Below are positions 49,732 to 58,445 of a stretch of 64,000 nucleotides of DNA, piece after piece. Below the pieces are notes generated by a model, which was given only the letters and a program-made list of their open reading frames with translations, ran no database searches and was not told the origin of the DNA. Position numbers and translations under genes: made by a program. This DNA is from Streptomyces sp. NBC_00483 (GTDB taxonomy: Bacteria; Actinomycetota; Actinomycetes; Streptomycetales; Streptomycetaceae), in the NCBI RefSeq assembly GCF_036013745.1, contig NZ_CP107880.1, positions 7,316,001 to 7,380,000 of the forward strand, given 5' to 3'. The stretch's first letter is position 1, and every line of letters starts with the position of its first letter.

Positions 49732-50309
49732 TGCGCGTCAATTTCACGGTCAACGGCCGTAAGCAGGAAGCCGACGACGTCTGGGAGGGCGAGTCCCTTC
49801 TGTACGTGCTGCGCGAGCGGATGGGGCTTCCGGGCTCGAAGAACGCGTGCGAGCAGGGGGAGTGCGGATCCTGCACCGTCCGGCTCGACGGGGTGCCCGT
49901 GTGTTCGTGTCTGGTGGCCGCGGGACAGGTCGAGGGCCACGAGGTCGTCACCGTCGAAGGGCTCGCCGACCACGCCAAGTCCCGTACGTGTGCGTCCCAT
50001 GAAGGCGGTACGACGCTTCAGGACGCGCAGAGCTGGTCCGCCAAGGGCGCCGACTCGCAGACCGGCGAGGGCGACGAACTCGCCCCGATCCAGCAGGCGT
50101 TCATCGACGCGGGAGCCGTCCAGTGCGGCTTCTGCACGCCCGGTCTGCTGGTCGCGGCCGACGAGATGCTGGAGCAGAACCCGAGCCCGTCCGACGCGGA
50201 CATCCGCGAGGCGCTCTCCGGGAACCTCTGCCGCTGCACCGGCTACGAGAAGATCATGGACGCGGTCCGGCTCGCCGCCGCGCGCCAGACGCAGCCGGAA
50301 GGGGTCTGA
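49731..50309 (+). CDS. Xanthine dehydrogenase 2Fe-2S subunit
   Basis: A 192-residue electron-transfer subunit with two clusters. The plant-type site uses C40, C45, C48 and C60 (NACEQGECGSC). The second, helical-domain site has CGFCTPG and NLCRCTGY. A loop between them (residues 80-105) is longer than usual and Ser/Asp-rich. The start overlaps the stop of the FAD subunit, and GGAGGGAG gives a strong ribosome binding site. Confidence 0.94.
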   Translation: MRVNFTVNGRKQEADDVWEGESLLYVLRERMGLPGSKNACEQGECGSCTVRLDGVPVCSCLVAAGQVEGHEVVTVEGLADHAKSRTCASHEGGTTLQDAQSWSAKGADSQTGEGDELAPIQQAFIDAGAVQCGFCTPGLLVAADEMLEQNPSPSDADIREALSGNLCRCTGYEKIMDAVRLAAARQTQPEGV

Positions 50310-50314
50310 GCAGC

Positions 50315-52708
50315 ATGGGTACGACAGGAATCCCCGGCAAGGTCACCCAGGGGTCGCAGACCAAGGGCGGCATCGGCGAGTCCACGCTCCGCCCGGACGG
50401 CACCCTCAAGGTCACCGGCGAGTTCGCGTACTCGTCCGACATGTGGCACGAGGACATGCTGTGGGGCCACATTCTGCGCTCCACCACCGCGCACGCCGAG
50501 ATCGTGTCGATCGACACGGGCGAGGCCCTCGCAACTCCCGGTGTCTACGCGGTACTTACGTACGACGACCTCCCCACGGCGATGAAGAACTACGGCCTGG
50601 AGTTCAAGGACACCCCGGTCCTCGCCCACGGCAAGGTCCGCCACCACGGTGAGCCGGTCGCCTGCATCGCGGCCGACCACCCGGAGACCGCGCGGCGCGC
50701 CGCCGCCAAGATCAAGGTCGAGTACCGCGAGCTGCCCGTCATCACCGACGAGGCCTCCGCGACGGCGCCCGACGCGGTGCTGGTGCACGAGGGCCGCACC
50801 GACCACCACGCGGACCACGTCCCGCACCCGAACATCGTGCACCGCCAGCCGATCATCCGCGGCAACGCCGAAGAGGCCGCCAAGAAGGCCGACTTCGTCG
50901 TCAAGGGCGAGTACACCTTCGGCATGCAGGACCAGGCCTTCCTCGGCCCCGAGTCCGGCCTCGCCGTGCCGGCCGAGGACGGCGGCGTCGACCTCTACGT
51001 CGCCACGCAGTGGCTGCACTCGGACCTCGGCCAGATCGCCCCCGTCCTCGGCCTGCCCGAGGACAAGGTGCGGATGACGCTGTCCGGCGTCGGCGGCGCG
51101 TTCGGCGGCCGCGAGGACCTGTCGATGCAGATCCACGCGTGCCTGCTCGCGCTGCGCACCGGCAAGCCCGTCAAGATCGTCTACAACCGTTTCGAGTCCT
51201 TCTTCGGGCACGTCCACCGGCACCCGGCGAAGCTGTACTACGAGCACGGGGCCACGCGCGACGGCAAGTTGACGCACATGAAGTGCCGCATCGTGCTGGA
51301 CGGCGGCGCCTACGCCTCCGCCTCCCCGGCCGTCGTCGGCAACGCCTCGTCCCTCGCCGTCGGCCCGTACGTGCTCGACGACGTCGACATCGAGGCCCTC
51401 GCGCTCTACTCCAACAACCCGCCCTGCGGCGCCATGCGCGGCTTCGGCGCGGTCCAGGCGTGCTTCGCGTACGAAGCCCAAATGGACAAGCTGGCCGACA
51501 AGTTGGGCATGGACCGGGTGGAATTCCGGCAGCTCAACGCCATGGAGCAGGGCACCATCATGCCGACGGGCCAGCCCGTCGACTCGCCCGCACCGGTCGC
51601 CGAACTGCTGCGCCGCGTCAAGGCGATGCCGCTGCCGCCCGAGCGCCAGTGGGAGTCCAGCGAGGGCGCCGACGTGCGCCAGCTGCCCGGCGGCCTGTCC
51701 AACACCTCGCACGGCGAGGGCGTCGTACGCGGTATCGGCTACGCCGTCGGCATCAAGAACGTCGGCTTCTCCGAGGGTTTCGACGACTACTCAACTGCCC
51801 GTGTCCGTATGGAGGTTGTCGGCGGCGAACCCGTCGCGACCGTGCACACCGCGATGGCCGAGGTCGGCCAGGGCGGCGTCACCGTGCACGCGCAGATCGC
51901 CCGCACCGAGCTGGGCGTCACGCAGGTGACCATTCACCCGGCCAACACCCAGGTCGGCTCGGCCGGTTCGACGTCCGCGTCCCGCCAGACGTACGTCACC
52001 GGGGGCGCCGTCAAGAACGCCTGCGAGCTCGTCCGCGAGAAGGTCCTGGACCTCGGCCGCCGCAAGATGGGCACCTACCACCCGGCGTGGGCGACCGCCG
52101 AACTCCTCCTGGAGGGCGGCAAGGTCGTCACCGACGGCGGCGAGGTCCTCGCCGACCTCGCCGAGGTGCTCGAGGGCGAGGCCGTGGAGGTCGAGGAGGA
52201 GTGGCGGCACCGCCCCACCGAGGCCTTCGACCTGCACACCGGGCAGGGCATCGGGCACGTGCAGTACTCCTTCGCCGCGCACCGCGCCGTCGTCGAGGTC
52301 GACACCGAACTCGGCCTCGTCAAGGTCGTCGAACTGGCCTGCGCGCAGGACGTCGGCAAGGCGCTCAACCCGCTGTCCGTGATCGGCCAGATCCAGGGCG
52401 GCACCACACAGGGCCTCGGCGTCGCGGTGATGGAGGAGATCGTCGTCGACCCGAAGACCGCCAAGGTCAGGAACCCGTCCTTCACGGACTACCTGATCCC
52501 CACGATTCTCGACACGCCGACCATCCCGGTCGACGTGCTCGAACTTGCCGACGACCACGCCCCGTACGGGCTGCGCGGTATCGGTGAGGCCCCGACCCTG
52601 TCGTCGACCCCGGCCGTCCTCGCGGCGATCCGGAACGCGACGGGTCTGGAGCTCGACCGGACCCCGGTGCGGCCCGAGCACCTCACGGGCACGGGCCCGC
52701 AGGCCTAG
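50315..52708 (+). CDS. Xanthine dehydrogenase molybdopterin subunit
   Basis: A 797-residue catalytic subunit oxidising hypoxanthine to xanthine and urate. Molybdenum-cofactor loops are recognisable: GVGGAFGGREDLSMQ, PPCGAMRGFGAVQA and GSAGSTSASRQTYVTGGAVK. The catalytic Glu is in GIGEAPTLSS near the C-terminus. The order FAD, 2Fe-2S, Mo and the short spacer (5 bp) show one operon. Ribosome binding site GGAAGGGG is rather far (about 11 bases). A strong terminator follows. Confidence 0.95.
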   Translation: MGTTGIPGKVTQGSQTKGGIGESTLRPDGTLKVTGEFAYSSDMWHEDMLWGHILRSTTAHAEIVSIDTGEALATPGVYAVLTYDDLPTAMKNYGLEFKDTPVLAHGKVRHHGEPVACIAADHPETARRAAAKIKVEYRELPVITDEASATAPDAVLVHEGRTDHHADHVPHPNIVHRQPIIRGNAEEAAKKADFVVKGEYTFGMQDQAFLGPESGLAVPAEDGGVDLYVATQWLHSDLGQIAPVLGLPEDKVRMTLSGVGGAFGGREDLSMQIHACLLALRTGKPVKIVYNRFESFFGHVHRHPAKLYYEHGATRDGKLTHMKCRIVLDGGAYASASPAVVGNASSLAVGPYVLDDVDIEALALYSNNPPCGAMRGFGAVQACFAYEAQMDKLADKLGMDRVEFRQLNAMEQGTIMPTGQPVDSPAPVAELLRRVKAMPLPPERQWESSEGADVRQLPGGLSNTSHGEGVVRGIGYAVGIKNVGFSEGFDDYSTARVRMEVVGGEPVATVHTAMAEVGQGGVTVHAQIARTELGVTQVTIHPANTQVGSAGSTSASRQTYVTGGAVKNACELVREKVLDLGRRKMGTYHPAWATAELLLEGGKVVTDGGEVLADLAEVLEGEAVEVEEEWRHRPTEAFDLHTGQGIGHVQYSFAAHRAVVEVDTELGLVKVVELACAQDVGKALNPLSVIGQIQGGTTQGLGVAVMEEIVVDPKTAKVRNPSFTDYLIPTILDTPTIPVDVLELADDHAPYGLRGIGEAPTLSSTPAVLAAIRNATGLELDRTPVRPEHLTGTGPQA

Positions 52709-52719
52709 TCGGCCTCCCC

Positions 52720-52749
52720 AGGGGTGCCGGCCGCCGCGTCGGCACCCCT
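52720..52749 (+). terminator. Terminator after xdh operon
   Basis: AGGGGTGCCG (52720-52729) and CGGCACCCCT (52740-52749) form a perfect 10 bp stem with a 10-nt loop, followed by TTCCGTACC. It separates xdh from the permease gene, which may have its own promoter in the remaining 110 bp. Confidence 0.7.
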
Positions 52750-52859
52750 TCCGTACCAAAGCGTCTCGGGCCGTCCCCCGGGTCGTGCAGCCATCCCAAA
52801 ACCCGTGTGCCGTAAGGCAGTTCACGGGAGCCCCTTTGAACCTTGGGAAACGAGGCACC

Positions 52860-54311
52860 ATGACCCAGCAGTCCGTGGAGCCGAAGACCGCCGCCGACGA
52901 CGCGGGCGCGGGCTCGCGTCAGCCGGCCGGCAGGTCTTGGCTCGACCGCTACTTCCACATATCCGACAGAGGATCGACGTTCGCGCGTGAAGTGCGCGGC
53001 GGCATCACCACCTTCATGGCGATGTGTTACATCCTCCTGCTCAACCCGCTGCTGCTCGGCGGCCCCGACGCGGCCGGCGACAAGCTCAGCCACGCCGGAC
53101 TCATCACGGCGACCGCGCTCGCCGCCGCCGTGTGCACCCTGCTGATGGGCTTCCTCGGCAAGGTCCCGCTGGCGCTCGCCGCGGGCCTGTCCGTCTCCGG
53201 CGTGCTCGCCACCCAGGTGGCACCCAACATGACGTGGCCGCAGGCCATGGGCATGTGCGTGATGTACGGCATCGTGATCGTGCTGCTGGTCGTCACCGGC
53301 CTGCGCGAGATCATCATGAACGCGATCCCGCTCGCCCTGAAGCACGGCATCACCATCGGCATCGGCATGTTCATCGCGCTGATCGGCCTGGTCAACGCCG
53401 GGTTCGTCGGCAAGGGCAACCCGGTCACCCTGGGTACGGGCGGACAGCTCAAGGGCTGGCCCGTGCTGCTCTTCGCGGTCACCCTGCTGCTCATCTTCAT
53501 GCTCCAGGCGCGCAACATCCCGGGCGCGATCCTGATCGGTATCGTCGCCGGCACCGTCCTCGCCGTCATCGTCAACGCGGTCTTCGACCTCAGCCCGAAG
53601 GTCTGGGGCGGCAGCCCGCCCGAGCTGACCGGCAGCGCCGTCTCCATGCCCGACTTCTCGCTCTTCGGCCATGTGGAGTTCGGCGGCTGGGACTCCATCG
53701 GCGGCATGACCGTCGGCATGATCGTGTTCACGCTCGTGCTCGCCGGGTTCTTCGACGCGATGGCCACCATCATCGGCGTCGGCACCGAGGCCGGGCTCGC
53801 CGACGACAAGGGCCGCATGCCGGGCCTGTCCAAGGCGCTGTTCATCGACGGCGCGGGCGGCGCGATCGGCGGTGTGGCGGGGGCCTCCGGGCAGACCGTC
53901 TTCGTCGAGTCCGCCACGGGCGTCGGTGAAGGCGCCCGCACCGGCCTGTCCTCGGTGGTCACCGGCTTCCTCTTCGCGCTCGGCCTGTTCTTCACGCCGC
54001 TCGCGCAGATCGTGCCCGGCCAGGTCGCCGCCGCCGCGCTGGTCGTCATCGGCGCGATGATGATGCAGAACGCCCGGCACGTGGACTGGTCCGACAGGTC
54101 CGTGGCCGTGCCGGTGTTCCTCACGGTCGCCCTGATGCCGTTCACGTACTCCATCACCGCAGGCGTCGGAGCCGGAGTGATCGCGTACACGGCGATCAAG
54201 GCGGCGCAGGGGAAGTTCCGCGAGATCGGCGTCTTCATGTGGGTGCTGACGCTCGTCTTCCTCGTGTACTTCGGCCTGCACCCGATCGAGAGCTGGCTGG
54301 GCGTCAAGTAG
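52860..54311 (+). CDS. NCS2-family purine permease (AzgA-like)
   Basis: A 483-residue transporter with about 12-14 transmembrane segments. Key parts are REVRGGITTFMAMCYILLLN, GLSVSGVLATQVAPNMTWPQ and FFDAMATIIGVGTEAGLADD, as in the AzgA-like adenine/guanine/hypoxanthine branch. The usual ESATGVGEGARTG loop is intact. It supplies purines to the dehydrogenase. ATG 52860 has CGAGG upstream. It is followed after 45 bp by xdhC and is probably co-transcribed with it. Confidence 0.92.
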   Translation: MTQQSVEPKTAADDAGAGSRQPAGRSWLDRYFHISDRGSTFAREVRGGITTFMAMCYILLLNPLLLGGPDAAGDKLSHAGLITATALAAAVCTLLMGFLGKVPLALAAGLSVSGVLATQVAPNMTWPQAMGMCVMYGIVIVLLVVTGLREIIMNAIPLALKHGITIGIGMFIALIGLVNAGFVGKGNPVTLGTGGQLKGWPVLLFAVTLLLIFMLQARNIPGAILIGIVAGTVLAVIVNAVFDLSPKVWGGSPPELTGSAVSMPDFSLFGHVEFGGWDSIGGMTVGMIVFTLVLAGFFDAMATIIGVGTEAGLADDKGRMPGLSKALFIDGAGGAIGGVAGASGQTVFVESATGVGEGARTGLSSVVTGFLFALGLFFTPLAQIVPGQVAAAALVVIGAMMMQNARHVDWSDRSVAVPVFLTVALMPFTYSITAGVGAGVIAYTAIKAAQGKFREIGVFMWVLTLVFLVYFGLHPIESWLGVK

Positions 54312-54356
54312 CCCTGCCGGCCGGACCGTTCCACGAACCGTTAAGGAGACCGAGAC

Positions 54357-55505
54357 ATGCTGGACATCGCCGATGAGCTGCACCGGTGGGTCGAGCAGGG
54401 GCGCGACTTCGCCGTGGCCACCGTGGTGGCCGTCGGCGGCAGCGCGCCCCGGCAGCCGGGCGCGGCGCTCGCCGTCGACAGCGAGGGCACCGCGATCGGC
54501 TCGGTCTCCGGCGGCTGCGTGGAGGGCGCGGTGTACGAGCTGTGCCGGCAGGCCCTGGAGGACGGGGAACCGGTCCTCGAACGGTTCGGCTACAGCGACG
54601 ACGACGCCTTCGCCGTGGGGCTCACCTGCGGCGGCGTCATCGACATCCTCGTCACGCCTGTACGGGCGTCCGATACGGCCGTACGTGGCGTGCTCGCGAG
54701 CGCGCTCGGCGCCGCCGCCACGGGGGAGGCGGCGGCGCTCGCGCGCGTCGTGTCGGGGCCGGGGGAGCTGATGGGGCGGGCGCTGCTCGTCCGTCCCGGG
54801 GGCTCGTACGAGGGCGGGTTCGGGGGCCACCCGGAGCTCGACCGGACCGTGGCGGGGGAGGCGGCGGCGTTCCTCGACGCGGGACGCACGGGCACGCTGG
54901 AGATCGGTGAACAGGGCTCGCGGTGCGGATCCCCGCTCACGGTCCTGATCGAGTCGTCCGTTCCGGCGCCCCGGATGATCGTCTTCGGGGCGATCGACTT
55001 CGCGTCGGCGCTGGTACGGATGGGGAAGTTCCTCGGCTACCGCGTCACCGTGTGCGACGCGCGACCCGTGTTCGCGACGGCGGCACGCTTCCCCGACGCC
55101 GACGAGATCGTCATCGAGTGGCCGCACAAGTACCTGGAGCGGACCGGGGTCGACGGTCGGACGGTGCTGTGCGTGCTCACGCACGACGCCAAGTTCGACG
55201 TGCCGCTGCTCCAGCTCGCGCTGCGGCTGCCGGTCGCGTACGTGGGGGCGATGGGCTCGCGACGCACGCACCTGGACCGCAACGATCGGTTGCGCGAAGT
55301 GGGGGTCACCGAGCTGGAGTTGGCGCGCTTGCGGTCCCCGATCGGGCTTGACCTGGGGGCGCGTACGCCGGAGGAGGTGGCGGTGTCCATCGCCTCGCAG
55401 ATCGTCGCCGACCGCCGCGGCGGCACCGGGGTGTCCCTGACCGGCGCCCACACCCCGATCCACCACGAGCCGGGAGCGGCGCGCCGCATCGATTCGGTGG
55501 CGTGA
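54357..55505 (+). CDS. xdhC: XdhC/CoxI-family molybdenum-cofactor insertion factor
   Basis: A 382-residue accessory protein that sulfurates or delivers molybdenum cofactor to xanthine dehydrogenase. The N-terminal XdhC/CoxI domain has FAVATVVAVGGSAPRQPG and the conserved SVSGGCVEGAVYE. The C-terminal Rossmann domain has MIVFGAIDFASALVRMGKFL and VAYVGAMGSRRTHLDR. AAGGAG is 11 bases before the ATG. It ends the purine locus; downstream is the repeat-rich non-coding island. Confidence 0.93.
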   Translation: MLDIADELHRWVEQGRDFAVATVVAVGGSAPRQPGAALAVDSEGTAIGSVSGGCVEGAVYELCRQALEDGEPVLERFGYSDDDAFAVGLTCGGVIDILVTPVRASDTAVRGVLASALGAAATGEAAALARVVSGPGELMGRALLVRPGGSYEGGFGGHPELDRTVAGEAAAFLDAGRTGTLEIGEQGSRCGSPLTVLIESSVPAPRMIVFGAIDFASALVRMGKFLGYRVTVCDARPVFATAARFPDADEIVIEWPHKYLERTGVDGRTVLCVLTHDAKFDVPLLQLALRLPVAYVGAMGSRRTHLDRNDRLREVGVTELELARLRSPIGLDLGARTPEEVAVSIASQIVADRRGGTGVSLTGAHTPIHHEPGAARRIDSVA

Positions 55506-55553
55506 GCCGGGGGTTTGGGGGCCGTGCCGGGGTGGGCGCCTGTCGTGTTGGGC

Positions 55554-56430
55554 GTGCGGCACCGCGGTTGCGGAGTGGCGCTTGCGGTGCGGGGTGCGCG
55601 GCAACGTGGCTGTGGGGCGGCGCCTACAGTGCGCGGCATCGTGGTTGCGGTCCGCCGCAGCCGGGTGCGCGGCAACGGCTCCACCCGGCTGCGCCGACGC
55701 CCGGTCATCTCCCACCCGCCCGCCCCCTCCGGGGGCTTCGGCCCCCGTGGCTGGGGCTGTGCCGGGGGCGGGGCCGGGGCCTGTGGTGCTGGGTGCGCGG
55801 CGCCGGTCCCTGTCCGGCTGTGCCGGTGCCCGGTCATCTCCCGCCCACCCGTCCCCTCCGGAGGCTTCGGCCCCCCGTCCTCCGGGTGTGACAGGGCGCG
55901 GCATCGGGCCCTTTGCCGTGGTGGGCCAGCCCTTCCCCGCCGCACGGCCCCGTCCGGTTCAGGCTGTGCCGCCGGCCCTTCGCCACCCCACCGGGCCCTT
56001 GCCGTGGTCGGCCCTCCCGTCCCCGCCGCACGGCCCCGTCCGGTTCAGGCTGTGCCGCCGGCCCATCTCCCACCCGCCCGCCTCTCCGGGGGCTTCGGCC
56101 TGTCCGGGGCCCGGTTGCTGTGCCGGGGCGAGCGCTTGTCGTGTTGGGTGGGCGGCACCGTGGCTGTGGGGTGGCGCCTACGGTGCGCGGCACCGTGGTT
56201 TGCGGGGTGGCGCCTGCGATGCGGCCTGCTCGGCACCTGTCCCCCCGGCCCGGCTGCGCCGTTGCCCGCTCGTCTCCCACCGCCCGCCCCCGCCGGGGGC
56301 TTGGGCCAGTCCCGGGGTCCGGGTTGCTGTGCCGGGGCGGGGCCCCTCGTGAGGGGCGGGGCTGTGCCGTGGCCAACGCCCGTCGTGCGGAGACGCCTGC
56401 CCTGCGGTGAGGAGTGCGCGGCACCGTGGG
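55554..56430 (+). repeat. Type A repeats, about 35-40 bp, six copies
   Basis: Copies start at 55554, 55594, 55629, 56148, 56183 and 56414. The consensus core is GTGCGCGGCACCGTGG, then CTGTGGGGTGGCGCCTACG. The first three form one tandem set and 56148/56183 a second, each preceded by GTCGTGTTGGG (55542 and 56138), so a larger block was duplicated. Confidence 0.75.
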
Positions 56431-56855
56431 TGCGGGGCTGTGCCGTGGCCGACGTCTGAGGTGACTGTCGCGCGGCGCCGGGCCTTGTCCGGCTGTGCCG
56501 GTGCCCGGTCATCTCCCTCCGCCCGCCCCCTGCGGGGGCTTCGGCCGGGGGCGGGGGTTCGCCGGGCCGGTGTGTGTGGTGCCGGCCGTTCCGGGGTCGG
56601 GCCCCGCGTCACGGGTGAGCGGCGCCGGGGTGCCGCCTTGCCCACCCTGGCGCCCCAGGCGGCAGATTGTCCATGGCGGTGGCGGTAGACCGTTACGGGT
56701 GGGCAGTCGGGGTGGGCGGCAGGTTGCCCACGGCGGGGGCGGCCCGTCGTCGCGGGTGGGGAGGCGTCGTTGCGGTCGCTCACTCGTGGCGGGACGGTGG
56801 CCGCCCGCACCCCGTCGGGCCGACGCCCCCGGAGGGGGCGGGTGGTGGGAGATGA
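55701..56855. repeat. Type B hairpin repeats, about 42 bp, six copies
   Basis: Copies lie at 55701-55745, 55830-55874, 56061-56100, 56267-56307 and 56505-56546, with an inverted copy at 56817-56855. Each reads CGGTCATCTCCCACCC, then GCCCGCCCCC-TCC-GGGGGC (a self-complementary stem), then TTCGGCC. The stem is preserved by paired changes: CCCCCTCCGGGGG, CCCCTCCGGAGG and CCCCCTGCGGGGG. Confidence 0.75.
55907..56064 (+). repeat. 86 bp tandem duplication with an exact 44 bp core
   Basis: Positions 55935-55978 and 56021-56064 are identical over 44 bp (they begin CCCCGCCGCACGGCCCCGTC and end GTGCCGCCGGCCC). The flanking sequence 55907-55934 is also repeated imperfectly from 55993, giving an 86 bp unit. 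Exact identity inside an otherwise degenerate region points to a recent duplication. Confidence 0.85.
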
Positions 56856-56875
56856 GCGATCCGACGGCGGGCATT

Positions 56876-56996
56876 TCAAGCGCCACGGCGGTGGCGGCCC
56901 CTCAAGTCCCACGGCGTGAACGCCGTCAAGCCCCACGGCAGGGGCGGCACCCTCAAGCACCACGGCGGCGTCGGCGCGCTCAGGCCCCGCGCCGGG
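56876..56996 (+). repeat. 24-27 bp tandem array (TCAAGNCCCACGGC unit)
   Basis: Units start at 56876, 56902, 56926 and 56953, with a decayed fifth at 56980. Each begins TCAAGNNCCACGGC and ends in GGCGGC- or CGCCG-like sequence. It lies at the right end of the repeat island, close to the NmrA-type gene. Confidence 0.75.
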
Positions 56997-57144
56997 TGGG
57001 CCAATTGGGCCGTGTCTCTTCGATCTATGGCCACTATCTGTGGGGTGACCGATGCGTTTCACGTACCGCTACGGTCTACTCCCGCAGCGATCACGACGAA
57101 CGGCAATGCGATGAGCGACGGAACGAGGCGCATGCGAGCCGGCC

Positions 57145-57969
57145 TCAGGGGCGGAAGGCATCGGCGTGTGCGGCGGCCCATTGCGCGAAGGTCCGCGGCG
57201 GGCGGCCGGCGACTTCCTCGACCGCTGAAGTCACCGTGGCCACCGAGTCGGGCACGGTCGCCCACATGCGGAGCATGAACTCGATGCCGTCCTCGGGCCA
57301 GCCCTCAGCCTGCCACTGCCGACGCGCCTGGCTGTCGGTAAGCTCAGTGAATCCGATCTCACGGCCGGTCGCCGCCGCGACAGCGGCGACCTTCTCGGCC
57401 GCGGTGAGTGCTCCGGGCCCCGTCAGGGTGAGACACCTTCCCGCGTAGCCGCCTTTGGCAAGCACGACGGTGACGACATCCGCGACGTCCGCCTCGTCGA
57501 CGGAAGCGGTCCTGCGGTTCCCATACGGCTCACGGACCTCTGCGGTCTCGCGGATGACCTCAGCCCACCCCAATGCGTTGGACATGAAGTCGATCGGCCA
57601 GATGAACGTCCACTCCAAGCCGCTGTCACGCACGGCTTGTTCCAACTCTCCTCCTTCTCCGGGCGACAGGACCGTCAGTCGCCGTACACCCGCTTCGACT
57701 GCCATCGACACGATCTGCGGCCCTGCGGCCAACGGAGTGTGGTCGTGCCCGGTTGCCCCCAGCAGGTGCACGGCGGAGACTCCATCGAGAGCCGCCGCCA
57801 GCGTCTGCGGCCTCGCGAGATCGCCGGCCACCACTTCGACGCCGTCGGGCAGACAGATCGCCCCGGCCGGGTCACGGGTGAGTGCTCGAACCTTGTGTCC
57901 GGTTCGCCCAAGCCGCTCGACCACCTGGCGCCCCAGAGTTCCCGTCGCACCGGTCACCAGAATCGTCAT
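57145..57969 (-). CDS. NmrA-like NAD(P)-binding protein
   Basis: A 274-residue atypical short-chain dehydrogenase. The cofactor motif is MTILVTGATGTLGRQVVERL at the very N-terminus (GxxGxxG). Downstream are VEVVAGDLARPQTLAAALDG and FIWPIDFMSNALGWAEVIRE, typical of NmrA/quinone-reductase-like proteins. Residues for a Tyr-x3-Lys catalytic pair are not evident, so it may be a sensor or reductase of quinones. Third codon positions use more A and T than the neighbours (for example ATT, GGT, GGA, ACT and CGA near the start), suggesting a different origin. It stands beside the repeat island. Confidence 0.87.
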   Translation of the reverse strand: MTILVTGATGTLGRQVVERLGRTGHKVRALTRDPAGAICLPDGVEVVAGDLARPQTLAAALDGVSAVHLLGATGHDHTPLAAGPQIVSMAVEAGVRRLTVLSPGEGGELEQAVRDSGLEWTFIWPIDFMSNALGWAEVIRETAEVREPYGNRRTASVDEADVADVVTVVLAKGGYAGRCLTLTGPGALTAAEKVAAVAAATGREIGFTELTDSQARRQWQAEGWPEDGIEFMLRMWATVPDSVATVTSAVEEVAGRPPRTFAQWAAAHADAFRP

Positions 57970-58445
57970 GTCGCTCCCTGTCCGCTGTCTCCCGAGATGG
58001 GCGGCTCGGGCACCGCGCCAAGCACAGTGGTCGAACTATCCCGTTGCCGGCCGCAGACGACAGTAGGCGGCATTTAGGTCAGATTCTGTCCGCGATGCGA
58101 CGGCCAATCCCTGTTTCCCGGCTACGTGGTGCCGACCCCGGACGGGCACACAACTACCTTCGAAGCTCGGGAACCACCAGAGCTTCGCCTGCCGCACCGC
58201 TCTCTCCCGGGAACGGTCGTAGGTGCATGTGCGCTCACGTGAATTGGCCGTGCGCCACGTGGGCCCGGGGCGGAGCCCGTGGCGTAGGCCGGATCGGGCT
58301 ACATCAACGTGCCGCCCGCCCCGCGTACTTGACGTCCGGGGTACGGCACCCGACGCTGTGGGAGCGCTCCCGCGGCGACGACCGGGAGCCTCCCGCAAGG
58401 CCGACCCGTCGCCGCCCCGCCGCCCGACCGGCCCCAGGAGTCACC
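57970..58445. other. Divergent region between NmrA gene and cellulase
   Basis: 476 bases. The right part holds the CebR-type box and the cellulase leader with AGGAG at 58436-58440. The middle has a GC-rich imperfect hairpin (CCACGTGGGC ... GCCCGTGG, about 58257-58286). I see no convincing gene; long open frames here have poor codon use. Confidence 0.55.
58359..58372. promoter_or_regulatory. CebR-type operator
   Basis: TGGGAGCGCTCCCG matches 13 of 14 bases of the TGGGAGCGCTCCCA palindrome bound by CebR, the LacI-family cellobiose repressor of Streptomyces. It lies 74 bp before the cellulase start. Confidence 0.85.

Larger units (their letters stand above)
55506..57144. other. Repeat-rich non-coding island, 1.6 kb
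   Basis: No frame has the codon bias of neighbouring genes; the open frames are low-complexity Pro/Arg/Ala/Gly strings on both strands. The region is packed with degenerate repeats described separately: type A (GTGCGCGGCACCGTGG...), type B (a hairpin-containing CGGTCATCTCCCACCC... block), an exact 44 bp duplication and a ~26 bp tandem array. It lies between xdhC and an NmrA-type gene. Confidence 0.75.

Noticed and set aside
55515..56459. Overlapping 150-310 codon frames in the repeat island
   Set aside because: All frames on both strands are open through high GC. None has the third-position bias of neighbours, and the sequences are repeats of Pro/Arg/Gly with no domain.
57882..58445. 188-codon upstream extension of the cellulase frame
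   Set aside because: It crosses the CebR box and the ribosome binding site and would bury the signal peptide.
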